64,000 nucleotides of DNA from Tachypleus tridentatus (GCF_004210375.1 NC_134829.1:30830034-30894033), one strand, 5' to 3'; shown: positions 11,167-24,398, numbered from the stretch's first letter. Numbers and translations: made by a program. Notes: generated from the sequence alone by a model not told the origin.

Positions 11167-11989
11167 TAAACATTACTTTAAAAGCATTACTGTATAAACA
11201 TTACTTTAAAACATTACTTTATAAACATTACTTTGAAAACATTACTTTATAAACATTACTTTAAAAACATTACTGTATAAACATTACTTTATAAACATTA
11301 CTTTGAAAACATTACTTTATAAACATTACTTTAAAAACATTACTTTATAAACATTACTTTAAAAACATTACTTTATAAACATTACTTTAAAAACATTACT
11401 TTATAAACATCACTTTAAAAACATTGCTTTATAAACATTACTTTATAAACATTACAAATATTACTTTAAAACATTACTTTATAAACATCACTTTAAAAAC
11501 ATTACTTGATAAACATTATTTTATAAACATTACTTTATAAACATTACTTGATAAACATTATTTTAAAAACATTACTTTAAAAACATTGCTGTATAAACAT
11601 TACTTTAAAACATTACTTTATAAACATTACTTTGAAAACATTACTTTATAAACATTACTTTATAAACATTACTTTAAAACATTGCTTTATAAACATTACT
11701 TTATAAATATTACTTTAAAGCATTACTTTATAAACATTACTTTGAAAACATTACTTTATAAACATTACTTTAAAAACATTACTTTATAAACATCACTTTA
11801 AAAACATTGATAAACATTACTTTATAAACATTACAAATATTACTTTAAAACATTACTTTATAAACATCACTTTAAAAACATTACTTTAAAAAATTACTTG
11901 ATAAACGTTATTTTATAAACATCACTTTAAAAACATTACTTGATAAACATTATTTTATAAACATTACTTTATAAACATTACTTTAAAAA
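11167..11989. repeat. 14-bp tandem satellite, about 58 copies
   Basis: Unit ATAAACATTACTTT alternating with AAAACATTACTTT variants. Inside it, longer blocks recur (around ACATTACAAATATTACTTT at 11450 and 11830), so part of the array was amplified in segments of several hundred bases. Confidence 0.95.
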
Positions 11990-12395
11990 GTTCTGGTATA
12001 ATTCTCAATCGTCTCCTTTTTGTCGAATATTTATTCAAGAACACAGGAAAACAGAACAGTGAGTTAATAATATTTAGCAGTCTTCACATTGGAGAGGTAG
12101 GATGTTATACCACAACTGATGATGATGTTTAATGTGTTCTCCCAAGGAAAAAAGCACATTCTTTGACGTGTGCAAATGGCATCAGGTAATTTGAATTCAA
12201 AGTGAGCCAAATTATTTACCTGTTATAAAACCTCCAATATTTAACATTTATTTTTAATAATCCAACATAATCATATAAACACTTTTCTACGTTCATACCA
12301 CTAGTATAAAAATAGGTATTTAAACAAAACATTAATGATCACAATTATTAAATCACATGTAGGCAGGTTTATCGTCTTTGCCACCTTTACTTGAG
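11990..12395. other. AT-rich stretch without a supported gene
   Basis: Unique AT-rich sequence between the 14-bp satellite and a candidate exon. Nothing recognised. Confidence 0.4.
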
Positions 12396-12514
12396 CTGTC
12401 TGCATTACTCAAGTTCTTACCTTTACTTTAGCTGTCTGCATTACTAGAGTCGCCGACCTAGGCTGTAGCTTCCCTGGTGTATACGGAAATCAGCTCCGGA
12501 CACCTTATCAAAAG
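12396..12514 (+). CDS. Candidate exon with in-frame 36-bp duplication
   Basis: Acceptor-like CTTTACTTGAG and CTTTACTTTAG (12385-12431) are two copies of a 36-bp tandem duplication, so exon start may be 12396 or 12432. The end is an excellent donor (AAAAG|GTGAGC at 12515). In the frame used by both copies the segment is open: VCITQVLTFTLA, then VCITRVADLGCSFPGVYG and NQLRTPYQK. The first part is hydrophobic, and a Cys-containing hydrophilic part follows, a little like the end of a signal peptide. An in-frame stop lies just before 12395, and no partner exon was found. The family is not recognised. Confidence 0.33.
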
Positions 12515-13005
12515 GTGAGCGCTTATCGTCTGACAGGCTAGTTTTGACAAATAACATCTTACAACATAATGGATATTATATTGTACTGAGGTACTGAAAC
12601 TGCACGTCAGATCGTACTATAATATTTCACATTCTAGAGATTCCTATGCCTGTTACAGAGATCATCATTTTTTTTATGACGGATAACGTGAGCTAGATAC
12701 GTGTATCGTTTGTGCAAAATCATTATTTTGTTGACTCATATTTTGCAAACTCGGTATATATGCATTCAATGATACATTCAACTTATATGTTTACACAAAG
12801 TGCTACTGACCACTCACTGAACGTGCACTTATATTATATATTAATATCATATATCAGTGTTAGATGTACATGACTACTTACGTTTAATATGAGTGTTATT
12901 GGTTAGGCGGTTTAAGTATAGTGAGAGTGGTAAATTTAATTATTTTTAGAAGCAGTAAAGTTTATCATAGGTTTGTTTACGTAACAGTTTATGAATCATA
13001 CGTTG
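12515..13005. other. Stretch without a supported gene
   Basis: AT-rich unique sequence between the candidate exon donor and a SINE. No repeat or coding signal recognised. Confidence 0.4.
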
Positions 13006-13264
13006 TGGTTTACTTTGAATTTCGCGCAAAGCTACACGAGGACTACCTGTGCTACCAGTCCCTAATTTAGCAGTGTATGAATAGAGGGAAGGCAGTTAGT
13101 CATCATCATCCACCGCCATCTCTTGGACTACTTTTTTACCAATGAAGAGTGGGATTGATCGTCACGTAATGACGCTCCCACGACTGAAAGGGCAAGGGCG
13201 TGCATGTGTAGTGGGATGATGATTCGAACCCGCGTCCCTTAGATTGCGGGTCGAGCGCCCTTAG
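13006..13264 (-). mobile_element. tRNA-derived SINE
   Basis: Reverse-oriented copy from the tail (GAATTTCGCGCAAAGCTAC) to the inverted B-box (ATTCGAACCCGCG) and most of the tRNA head. Moderately diverged. Confidence 0.92.
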
Positions 13265-13477
13265 TGATATTGCGCATACATTGCGAAGCTCAGTTGTTGT
13301 GAATTGGTGCTTACATTATTTTGTCATGTTAGTAAAACCTTCTAAGTTTTATCGTTGTTATGAATGAGTATTATCGCATCATAGTATATTGAAGTGTGTA
13401 GAACACCCTAGGCTTGAGTTGGGGTATGAATACGTGTACAAAATAAAGTTCGAGAAAGACAGAGTCGAATAGATAGA

Positions 13478-13607
13478 GCCTTCCAGTGGCACAGCAGTAT
13501 GTTTCTGGAGTGACACTGCTAAAAACCGGTTTTCGATACCCGTGGTAGGCAGAGCACAGATAGCCCATTGTGTAACTTTGTGCTTAATTCTAAACAAACC
13601 AAACCAA
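13478..13607 (+). mobile_element. Second SINE family (short, tRNA head)
   Basis: A ~130-bp unit with head GTGGCACAGCAGTATG, a CACTGCTAAAAACCGG segment, a B-box-like GTTTTCGATACCCG, and the tail GCACAGATAGCCCATTGTGT then AACTTTGTGCTTAATTC and A/C-rich DNA. The same unit occurs inverted at 49566. Its tail resembles that of the longer SINE family. Confidence 0.8.
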
Positions 13608-14189
13608 CAGGTAGATAAAGATACTGAGTGATTGTAAGTTGAACAATAAAAAGCATATTGTGGTTGTTTTTGAAATTAAATTATCACAGATTGTATTGTG
13701 ATAACAGCGTAAAGAAGAAGAATTTATCTTGTCAGTTAGATTCTAAAGTAACTGAACCAGCCTGTGTGAACTTTGACAAAAAAAGAGGCTATTATTTAAA
13801 TTTTCAAATATAATTGTGGCAGCCAACAGTGTAATAAACATTGGTATATACATTTGACTTATTTTAATACACTATTTTAAAACAAGTGAGCTGTGTTTCC
13901 ATTTAGTTAGTGTGAAGATTTATCACCAACAAGTCATAAACCCCTACTTTGAAGAATCCAACCCATACTTATTTAAATCTTGACAATTAATTTTAGTATT
14001 GTCCGTAGAATGGTTTCAAATTTTGTTTCTATGCATAGCTCTTTTTTAATTATAAAAGTAACATAGTTTTTCATACTGTTCCACAATTTGGAGTTTTCAT
14101 TTCAGATAGTTTTGCTTCTCCCAAGCATAAATATGCACAAATAGTTGTAAGGAATACACAATGACAATTTTCTTGGTGCATGTGAAAGC
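13608..14189. other. AT-rich flank of a LINE remnant
   Basis: Unique AT-rich sequence. It may include the decayed 3' end of the minus-strand LINE that follows, but no motif is legible. Confidence 0.4.
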
Positions 14190-15585
14190 TGCATTCACAT
14201 TGCATTTTTTTATCTCCTTTCTAACTACATTTATCCACTTTATTTACATTTGTAATCGACCTACCATGCATAAACCTAAACTGTTTGCCTCTGTTTCAAT
14301 ACCTACTCTCAGTCTCTTATCTACAATCTATCATACAACCCATTCCCAAAACTTCATAGTATCACAAAGTAAGTTTACACCTCGAAGGTTTCTGCTTTTG
14401 AATATTGGCACAAGTTTATTCTCTTTTCTTGTAATTACAGCATTGAAAAGCATCCCCAGCATCTGGTTTTCTAATTTTCTTTTTAAACGTTTCAATACAA
14501 ATATTACTCGGACCGATACTTTGCCATTTTTCATTTTCTCCAACTCTCTCTCTCTATTTCCTCCACTGTTACATGCTCCACATTTACTGGCCTTTGACCT
14601 TACCAATATCTCTTACTCTCATTTTCTGGGCTTTGGCTAGTTGCAAACAATTCTCTCTTCCTGTCTTCTCCAGCTTTTTATACAACTTTGCATATGTCCT
14701 TTATTTAGCAATACTATTTATTTCCCTATATCTTTCTTCTCTATTTCGTATGCTTATAGGTTCTCTTTTTCAATGATTTGTTGTCACCTCATGAATCTTA
14801 CCTGCTTCTTCACACTTGTCTGCACTTCCTCATTTCAGCATCATGGTTTCTCTCTGGATATAGTTCTCTTCTTTGGTCTTCCCCCTCAATCTGACTGCAC
14901 CTCAAATATACATTATCACGATATCCTTCATAGTTCATTCACGCTTTTATCCCTTTAAAATTTCCCTCTTTTTACTTTCTTTCTCGTAGCCAATAAGTAA
15001 TCTATTTGAGTCCTAATATTTCATTTCTGTGTTTTGTAAGGTGTTCTTCTATTTTCTTCAGAAATGGATAAGCTAGACTAAGCCATGTGCTTGGACCACA
15101 TGCAGGCATTAAACACGTTCTTTATTTTGCTTCTGTAGCCAGGTTCTCCATGCCTCTCTCCTATTCAAGGCGTCCATTTAGATCAGCCTCTATTGCAACA
15201 AACTCCTCTTGCAGAATGTCATGTTCTCAAGCTCTTCTCTAAAACCTTCCTTTTCCTTATCACTGCACCGAAATTGTAGAGCATTAAAATATATTTAGCT
15301 TGACACATTCTGTTTCTATCATCACCACCTATAAACCTATCACTCAGTATTTTCACTTGCACTACTTTCTCCTTCATTTACGCACTCAATACAACTGTTA
15401 CCCCATTTATTTACCTTGGAGTTACACAAAAAGGAATTTGTAATATTTTTCAGTTTCCCGTGTATCATTTCCTTTCTATCTTGTATCTTGTATACGTGCT
15501 ATTTGGACTCTTCTCCTTTTCAGGATACCAATAGCTGTACACAGTTTCCTGTCAATGTTTCTACATACCAACTAGCTATTCTCAT
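14190..15585 (-). mobile_element. RTE-like non-LTR retrotransposon remnant
   Basis: Read on the minus strand. The 5' end carries an endonuclease start at 15585 (MRIASWYVETLTG), as in RTE/BovB-type APE endonucleases. The endonuclease end is at about 14984-15018 (RTQIDYLLATRK). The reverse-transcriptase domain follows at 14600-14330: VTVEEIERE, KKMKNGK-like, then NLRGVNLLCDTMKFWE. These are the usual domains in the usual order. Numerous stops and frame changes make it a fossil. Open frames on the opposite strand are shadows of its A-rich sense strand. Confidence 0.8.
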
Positions 15586-16958
15586 TTTCAATAGCAGCAT
15601 TCCTTGTGACCAGTGCATCTACCCAGACCACGTTTTTGCATTGCTAAAGCGATGACATAACCTTTCAATTTTGAAGGACGCCCTTCCTCTGTGATATCAT
15701 ATTTCCTGACTAATTTTCATAATTTCCCTAGACTTAAGACTTATAGTTGATTGCCTGCTTGATGTTAAAACTCTTTTTTTTTTACAATTGGATTTAGAAT
15801 CAGCTTCAATGGAGTTATAAATTTAAAACAGAATTATGTTTTTATTATAATAATTTATATTATAAACGAAATTTCTCTCTGTGTTGATAACTTATATAAT
15901 ATAGTGAAGACTTGTGTATATATATAGCCACAATAAGTGATGTATTTATTAGTTCATTTATAAACGTAGTGGACAACATTATGTTGAGAAACTGCATAAT
16001 GTCTCCAAACATTTTTATTTACAATCTACCCAATACAAACAATTAGTACATCGTACAAAAACAATTTTTCTTATAATCTACATTGTCATATTCATTGTGT
16101 TTTATCTGACGACCGTGTGTCTAATAATAGCCATGCAGCAGTTTCCATTACCTAGCCATAAAACTATTATGATCAAAGCACACCACTGTTCCATTCTGAC
16201 TTTCCACAATCCATCTAATGTAAGAGGATGATGGTTTACCAGCTTCCATTTAAACATTCCAATTGTAAAGAAACCTATAAGTGCTGTATCTGGTGACTAC
16301 ACCAGTTTAATTTCGAATGGAGTAAATGAATGTCATTTTCATTTTCCAGTTGCTTGAGGTATATGGCATGTGTCCAGTTGAACTCCTGAGGTACAACTTA
16401 TTGGCATGTGTCCAGTTGAGCTCCTGGGATACAACTTATTGCAGGTTTCTTTTTAATATTCCTGATAATTTAACTTGATCTACAACCCTTTATATTCTAA
16501 ATAAAAAATTATGTGGAACTGGTTGAGGCTCTGGTGAAGAACTACGGCAAAATGGGCTGCAGGATGTCCCTGAATGTTCAAATGAGCGTCAAAGTTATAT
16601 AAAAATGAACAAAAATGTTTAGAAGTCAGTAGTTTTTCGAGATTTGAGACTGTAATGTTAATCACTTTCATGTAACTTTAGTATAAATACATGTAAATAT
16701 TGATTCATATGTTGTTTTATTCAGACCTTATGTAAATGAAAATGTGCAAATTTGCCCGTTTTTACATAGAGAATAGGTTAATTTCTAAATTTTATTATCC
16801 AGGTCACAAAAGCAAAGTTTGAAGGGAATAATGACCATTTTCTGTACTTTTACAACACAAGCGATTAAGAAATAACACATACTATACAGGAACAAAATTT
16901 GTATTACATAGTTTTATTTCTCTGATTCAGATCCCGGACACAAGTTCCCAATTTATAG
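15586..16958. other. AT-rich stretch, one short direct repeat
   Basis: No gene supported. A 38-bp unit containing GGCATGTGTCCAGTTGA is present twice at 16365-16441. The rest is AT-rich unique DNA. Confidence 0.45.
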
Positions 16959-17726
16959 TGTTACGAATTATGATCTATCTCGGACGAATCTCCGATTTAT
17001 TGTGTTACGTATGTTAACGTATTACTATTTCAAATAACTGAAAATATTAATTTAAATTCAGAAGTTAAGTAAATGTTAATTTGTATTAAATATTTTTTGA
17101 CCCAAATATATTTTCATATACACAAAAAATAAAATTTATAATAACGGATTTGCAAATAGTTAATAAAAATAATGATTCATATACAATATTTAGTCTTATA
17201 TCCGATTTAGAACTGAATATTTTATGGACAATCCAAGTATCAAAGGCGAAAATTACTTTTATGTTGATGTTGTTGAGCCTAGCCTAAGCTGTCTTTTCTT
17301 GGCTGGTATCACACACATCACTTCTTATCGAAGATGTCTTCATAGAAATAACAACGTCCGAAGTAATTCACTGAAGCTAGATGGTTTGCTGTGTTCTAAA
17401 CCTACAAACTTCCCTTTTTAAATTCTGTAGTTTTGCGATTATTAGACATTAATCACAATTTTAGCTTTCGAGACCTATAGCACACTGACTATAGCTGACT
17501 AATAATAATCCTTGTTTCAAGGTACATCTGGTTTATATACCAATCACGCGAGATTCTCGAACTTTCAACACTGTTCTACAATGCGCTTGCGTTTTCGTGA
17601 ACTCTCAAGAATCTTCTAAAAATTTACAGAACAGGCAGGACTTGTGCAATACACATTCAACAATACACGCCATACACATCAAACGAAAATGTATTAAATT
17701 AAATGTACAACAGTAAGCCCGTTACA
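16959..17726 (-). mobile_element. Solo LTR (same family as 9295), inverted
   Basis: Bounded by TGTTACG at the left and CCGTTACA at the right, i.e. a TG...CA LTR in reverse orientation (TGTAACGGG start). It contains the family landmarks in order: TCGGACGAATCTCCGATTTA, the ACGTATTACTATTTCAAATA block, a CACTGACTATAG-TGAC-AATAATAAT block, CACGCGAGATTCTCG and CAAGAATCTTCTA. No internal region or second LTR adjoins it. Confidence 0.85.
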
Positions 17727-19233
17727 ATATAAAAATGAAAGTTTAACCCAAGAGATAGCTGAGTCAAATTTCTTATTGAAAAATATTATTTTTCATTTCT
17801 CTTTGAACTATTTTCAACTGCTGTTAAATGCTAAAATAATGGAACTTTTATGATTATTTAAGTACCCTTAATGCTTTAAACAATGACTACGACAATGCAG
17901 ATGTGCGCTGTTTACAGTTGGATATGGAACAGCCCTCACTTTCAACCGCCAACTAAACATGTGCTAGAGTAAATTAGGCAGGAGCAGAAATAAACATCCC
18001 ACGAAAAGCCACAAGGGAATAAAACACATTTTGTAACTATTACAGTGTGAAAAATAACGAGAAATGTGTTTTTTGTTTTAGTTTATTTGTTAATGTAATC
18101 AATTTTTACCAACGTACAACTACTTTTGATTATTTGTAAGACAGATGGAAATTTTATAAACGTTTGGTGTATATTATATATAGCCTCAACTTCTATACAT
18201 AAGTAGTCATAATAAGAATTTATTTAGGCTAGGCTAGATGACTTAATTGTTTTTATATTAATTTTTATTTCCTTTACGTTATCTTTACATGACTATATAT
18301 ATATATATATCGGTATATCTTATATTTGTATTTGTGAAACAACTCACGATTAGTTAGGAGATGATTGTTAGTAACAGGAGGAATATTATGTAAACTGAAT
18401 GAGATATGAAAGTGGTTTACCTTAGTTAAACCTTAATTAAATATTAATCGAACTACAAGCGAGAGTAGAAACATAGAGGTACTGTGGTGAACATTTTTAT
18501 ACAATGTATTTAAGGAGAGAGGGATGAAGCACCCTAAAATAACCATATATTTTGTTTATACTTTCTTGAGGACTAACTACAGTCTTTGAGTTAAGTCTGA
18601 GTTGCATAATATTGAACAATGTTTCACCTTTCTCCTCATGAGTCGAACTGCCACCTTACGATAAACAGATATTTCGACCAAGATAAACTTTGGAGTTGGG
18701 ATGTGCTGCAAAATAATAGTTTGGAAATGCTAACGACTTACAAACACTGAACACACCTGTCAAGGAGAACAAACATTATCTGCATACCAGTGATAATGGA
18801 GAAAAATATCATAAAGTGATTCTACCTCGACGGATATGTAAGTTTAAACAAATGTGTTTAGGAGTTTGAAATGTGTTGTGACATCACTTAGTTGGGAAGA
18901 TATTTATTCAAGACAGACTATAGAGGATGAAAAACTGTACACACAGGTCATCTTTGATGTTGTTTGACATCAAGCCTTGTTCACTGGGTACCAAGCACTA
19001 AAGGAAGACAAGCTGCTGGGTCAATCATCTCGAAATCTAACCCCATGAATTTGAATGGATTAAGCTGCCAAAACATATAAAGATTTATGTCTCTAGACCA
19101 AAAGTGTGTTTGTCACCAGGCTTTTCAGTTCTTGTAGCTGAGTTCTCAAGACACACAAATAGTATTTTATCTACACGTGCAAGACTTGCACGACATTAGC
19201 TCCATGTAAGTTTTAATTGCTCCTGTCCTTCCA
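17727..19233. other. AT-rich stretch before the 52-bp satellite
   Basis: No gene supported. Holds a (TA)n microsatellite near 18294-18311. An acceptor-donor pair around 19127-19207 encloses only stop-containing frames. Confidence 0.45.
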
Positions 19234-20762
19234 CTAATAATATTACTAGATGAAAATATGATGCACAATCCAAAAGCCGTTAAAGTTGATAATATTACTA
19301 GATGGAAATATGATGCACAATCCAAAAGCCGTTAAAGTTGATAACATTACTAGATGGAAATATGATGCACAATCCAAAAGCCGTTAAAGCTGATAATATT
19401 ACTAGATGGAAATATGATGCACAATCCAAAAGCCGTTAAAGTTAATAATATTACTGGATGGAAATATGATGCACAATCCAAAAGCCGTTAAAGTTGATAA
19501 TATTACTAGATGGAAATATGATGCACAATCCAAAAGCCGTTAAAGTTGATAACATTACTAGATGGAAATATGATGCACAATCCAAAAGCCGTTAAAGTAA
19601 AAGCCGTTAAAGCTGATAATATTACTAGATGGAAATATGATGCACAATCCAAAAGCCGTTAAAGTTAATAATATTACTGGATGGAAATATGATGCACAAT
19701 CCAAAAGCCGTTAAAGTTGATAATATTACTAGATGGAAATATGATGCACAATCCAAAAGCCGTTAAAGTTGATAACATTACTAGATGGAAATATGATGCA
19801 CAATCCAAAAGCCGTTAAAGCTGATAATATTACTAGATGGAAATATGATGCACAATCCAAAAGCCGTTAAAGTTAATAATATTACTGGATGGAAATATGA
19901 TGCACAATCCAAAAGCCGTTAAAGTTGATAATATTACTAGATGGAAATATGATGCACAATCCAAAAGCCGTTAAAGTTGATAACATTACTAGATGGAAAT
20001 ATGATGCACAATCCAAAAGCCGTTAAAGCTGATAATATTACTAGATGGAAATATGATGCACAATCCAAAAGCCGTTAAAGTTAATAATATTACTGGATGG
20101 AAATATGATGCACAATCCAAAAGCCGTTAAAGTTGATAATATTACTAGATGGAAATATGATGCACAATCCAAAAGCCGTTAAAGTTGATAATATTACTAG
20201 GTGGAAATATAATGCACAATCCAAAAGCCGTTAAAGTTGATAATATTACTAGATGGAAATATGATGCACAATCCAAAAGTTGTTAAAGTTGATAATATTA
20301 CTAGGTGGAAATATGATGCACAATCCAAAAGCCGTTAAAGTTGATAATATTACTAGGTGGAAATATGATGCACAATCCAAAAGTTGTTAAAGTTGATAAT
20401 ATTACTAGATGGAACTATGATGCACAATCCAAAAGCCGTTAAAGCTGATAATATTACTAGATGGAAATATGATGCACAATCCAAAAGCCGTTAAAGTTAA
20501 TAATATTACTGGATGGAAATATGATGCACAATCCAAAAGCCGTTAAAGTTGATAATATTACTAGGTGGAAATATGATGCACAATCCAAAAGCCGTTAAAG
20601 TTGATAATATTACTAGATGGAAATATGATGCACAATCCAAAAGTTGTTAAAGTTGATAATATTACTAGGTGGAAATATGATGCACAATCCAAAAGTTGTT
20701 AAAGTTGATAATATTACTAGATGGAAATATGATGCACAATCCAAAAGCCGTTAAAGTTAATA
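19234..20762. repeat. 52-bp satellite with higher-order structure
   Basis: About 29 copies of a 52-bp unit (GATAATATTACTAGATGGAA, then ATATGATGCACAATCCAAAA, then GCCGTTAAAGTT). Four variants recur in fixed order between about 19280 and 20140 (GATAACATT; CTGATAATATT; TTAATAATATTACTGG; TTGATAATATT). This makes a ~208-bp higher-order unit. A break with a partial unit sits near 19597. Later copies (20200-20700) carry AAGTTGTTAAAG and CTAGGTGG variants instead. Confidence 0.96.
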
Positions 20763-23100
20763 AATATAATGTTGACAGGGTTAAAACATTGTGGATCTGA
20801 TATAAGTTACTGAAAGTATAAACTTATGTAATCAATGATATAGTTTTTAATTCATTATAATCCTTCACATCTCTAGATTAATAAAATGTATACATTTTGA
20901 TTAAGAATTGGACTATGCATCATTTATTTCTTGCTTTATTTGTGAATTGCCTCAAGTTGACTGACTTGTGTACACATTTACGGCTGCAAATCCTGATTTT
21001 TTTAATAAATATATTGTAATTGGTGCCTTGTCATCCAAAATGACGCTCTTTAGTTCCCACAATAGAATACCCTGTTACAAAAGTGTCTTTTCTTGCCAAT
21101 GCAGAGTAGCATAACAAATAACTTAATTAGAATATTTCCAATTAATAGTGTAATAAAAGCATAACTCATAAGAGCATAATAGGCTATAAATTCTAATTTA
21201 GGTTGACATAAGTAGTCGTTTCTGTTAGCTCATTTAAATACCCAAAAACTACATATTTTGGTGCTATGTTTCCAAAATGTTTCAACAAGAGAGAACAAGC
21301 TTCTCAGTAGTTAAGATGAGGGTAACACAATTTGTTTGTAGTAAACAAGTCTACTGGATGTACATGTAGGTTAAGACAATAAAACCATTAGTAAAGTGTT
21401 TTGAAGACAGTGAAAGGCCTCCCCAGTTTCTTAGCTATAACTTTGGGTTTGGGTTTGGCTTCTCGAGCTTCATCTTCATGGCTTACAAGAAACTAGTCAC
21501 TTGAATAGTGTAATGTATAGAAGAGATAACATAAAATTAAGTAAACTGAATTTAGATGAACAATATGTATAACAGATTTGTTGCAGATAAAGAAGTACAA
21601 TGCTATCAACAGGTACAGAAGTGCTAAGATAGTGACGGGAATTTCATAGTAAGTTTGGACTTTTTGAATTAGAAACAGAACTCTATCCTTGACACCAAAA
21701 CTGCATTCACAATATATACACTTTCTCTGAAGCTGACCAAAACAATTATTTCCTTGACCATTAAAATTGCATTCACAATACAACCTATCTCGGTAGCTGG
21801 TTAATCAAAAAATGAGAACTGAAATATGAAGTATCTCTGTTAAATATGACAGTCACAAAGCAATGCTGGACACAAAATACCTATCCCCTGAAACTTCAGA
21901 TACGTTGATAAGATAATCTATAGAAAATTACACACCATGCTAAATTTAGCATATGATCTCATCTAGACTTTAGATGTTCCAGATTAGAAATTTCAAATAT
22001 TCTATAAGCATGTATTAGAAATATATACTATGGGAGAGTGAATGATGTAATGGTTTTATAAAAAATAAAATAACAAAGAAAACAAATATATACATTTTTC
22101 ACTCATAGACTCCAACAGAATCACTCATGAATGAACAGTATGTCATCCACAATCATTGCCAGATTCTCTCTCTCATTTTCCAGAGTACTTTGGCTGTCTG
22201 GGTGTGACTTGTATGAGATATTTCCAGATCTATTCCTCTTGTGATTCTGGAGTATTTGTAATCCTTCTCTCATTGATGAACTTATTCATAGATAGTGAGT
22301 TATATTTTGTAGTTTTGGCTTTAATGATGCCAAATGCGTCACCTCCCAATCAAAATATCCTTTGAGGTGGATATTGGAACTTTATTGGAATCTTCTTGGT
22401 TTTCACTCAACATATTGTAAATTATAAAACGGCCAAAGCAAACAAGGACACAGTGAGGTATGAGATAATGGTCGTTCTTCTTTTAAGCCTTTGTATTTCC
22501 TTACTGGTTTGTCTTTTTGTTGAATGGAAATCTTTCTTGGACCATAGAGGAGTCTCTCATTCAAATATTCATAAAAGGTGTCCTTAATTTTTAAAGCTAC
22601 GGTGCTGATTTAATTGCCTGCAATTTTGTTTATGATGTCATTCTTTCTTACATCCTGTTAATGTCTGAGTAGAATATTAGTGGCTTGGTTTTAGGCTTGG
22701 TCCTACCTTGAAAACCGTATTGATTTCTTTAACAAGGAAGAGGAGGCATCTGAACTGCAGAAGGCTAAAGCAAATAATGACCACTACTTGTGAAACTCTA
22801 GGAAAGGCAGAAAAGTACTAGGAGCCAAAATATCTTGTAACAGCTTCTGCTTTGTTTAATCGTGAAATAGTTGAACTAAATAATACATGGGACAGAGGAA
22901 AATGATTATTCTGACATTTATTCGATTTCAAATAAAACAATGGAGTAATTTTGCCAGACCAGTCAAATTATTCAATTCGTGGTGTTGATTGGTGAAAACA
23001 ACATTTCATCAATATAATGAAAGTTTGTATAACTAAATACACAGATTTCACACTTAATCTACTGAAAACAGTACAGATCCAATTTTACCACAAAAAAGAC
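20763..23100. other. Stretch without a supported gene
   Basis: AT-rich unique DNA. A diverged direct repeat of about 55 bp (GCATTCACAATA cores near 21700 and 21770) is present. Open frames at 21493-21783 and 22156-22587 have no splice context or recognisable domain. Confidence 0.45.
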
Positions 23101-23118
23101 GGCAATTTTAACATTAAA

Positions 23119-23756
23119 ACTCGTAAACTGGTAAATCAGTGACTGAAGCATCGCTATAGAAACAAATCTTACATACTGTAAAACTTGTAAACTGGTAAAT
23201 CAGTGACTGAAGCATCGCTGTAGAAACAAATCTTACATACTGTAAAACTCGTAAACTGGTAAATCAGTGACTGAAGCATCGCTATAGAAACAAATCTTAC
23301 ATACTGTAAAAAACTTGTAAACTGGTAAATCAGTGACTGAAGCATCGCTATAGAAACAAATCTTACATACTGTAAAACTTGTAAACTGGTAAATCAGTGA
23401 CTGAAGCATCGCTATAGAAACAAATCTTACATACTGTAAAACTCGTAAACTGGTAAATCAGTGACTGAAGCATCGCTATAGAAACAAATCTTACATACTG
23501 TAAAACTTGTAAACTGGTAAATCAGTGACTGAAGCATCGCTATAGAAACAAATCTTACATACTGTAAAACTCGTAAACTGGTAAATCAGTGACTGAAGCA
23601 TCGCTATAGAAACAAATCTTACATACTGTAAAACTCTGTAAACTGGTAAATCAGTGACTGAAGCATCGCTATAGAAACAAATCTTACATACTGTAAAACT
23701 TGTAAACTGGTAAATCAGTGACTGAAGCATCGCTATAGAAACAAATCTTACATACT
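23119..23756. repeat. 64-bp tandem satellite, about 10 copies
   Basis: Unit CTGGTAAATCAGTGACTGAA, then GCATCGCTATAGAAACAAAT, then CTTACATACTGTAAAACTCGTAAA. Copies are nearly identical (CTCG or CTTG). It is continuous with the 36-bp array that follows and shares its TTACATACTGTAAAACTTG segment. Confidence 0.96.
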
Positions 23757-23962
23757 GTAAAACTTGCAACTTGTGATATAATATTACATACTGTAAAACT
23801 TGCAACTTGTGATATAATATTACATACTGTAAAACTTGCAACTTGTGATATAATCTTACATACTGTAAAACTTGCAACTTGTGATATAATATTACATACT
23901 GTAAAACTTGCAACTTGTGATATAATATTACATACTGTAAAACTTGCAACTTGTGATATAAT
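23757..23962. repeat. 36-bp tandem satellite, about 6 copies
   Basis: Unit AACTTGCAACTTGTGATATA then ATATTACATACTGTAA. The TTACATACTGTAAAACTTG part is also in the 64-bp unit next to it. The two arrays therefore look like derivatives of one ancestral repeat. Confidence 0.95.
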
Positions 23963-24013
23963 ATAACTAATCACTAAGTAGACCACACAATTAAGGTTAT
24001 ATTCTGACGTTTT

Positions 24014-24290
24014 GACCCGGCATGGCTAGGCGGTTAAGGCACTCGACTCGTAGTCCGAGGGTCTCGGGTTCGCATCCCCTTCAGACCAAACATGTTCGCC
24101 CTTTCAACCGTGGGGACATTATAACGTGACATTCCATTCCATTATTCATTGGTAAAAGAGTAGCTCAAGAGTTGGCAGTGGTTTATGATGACTACTTTCA
24201 TTTCCTCTAGTCTTATACTGCTAAATTAGGAACGGCTGCCGCAGATAACCCTTGTTAGCTTTGCACGAAGTTCAAAATAAACCAAACCAA
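24014..24290 (+). mobile_element. tRNA-derived SINE with target duplication
   Basis: Complete copy from GACCCGGCATGG to the CCAAACCAA tail, B-box GGGTTCGCATCCCC. TGACGTTTTG occurs just before the head and again right after the tail, giving a target-site duplication of about ten bases. Confidence 0.94.
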
Positions 24291-24398
24291 TAATTTTGAC
24301 GTTTTGTTACATGATTTACTGTTCAAAGGTTGACCTATATCCTTAAATAACAAGTTTGTACAGCAGTATAATTTGGGTCAGTTCAGTGTGTATTCGTG

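Noticed and set aside
14161-14958. Open frames rich in Phe, Ser and Leu on the plus strand
   Set aside because: Antisense shadow of an RTE-like LINE whose domains are readable on the other strand.
23491-23986. Open frames of 100-152 residues on the minus strand
   Set aside because: Entirely inside the 64-bp and 36-bp satellites, so the periodic peptide is a repeat artefact.
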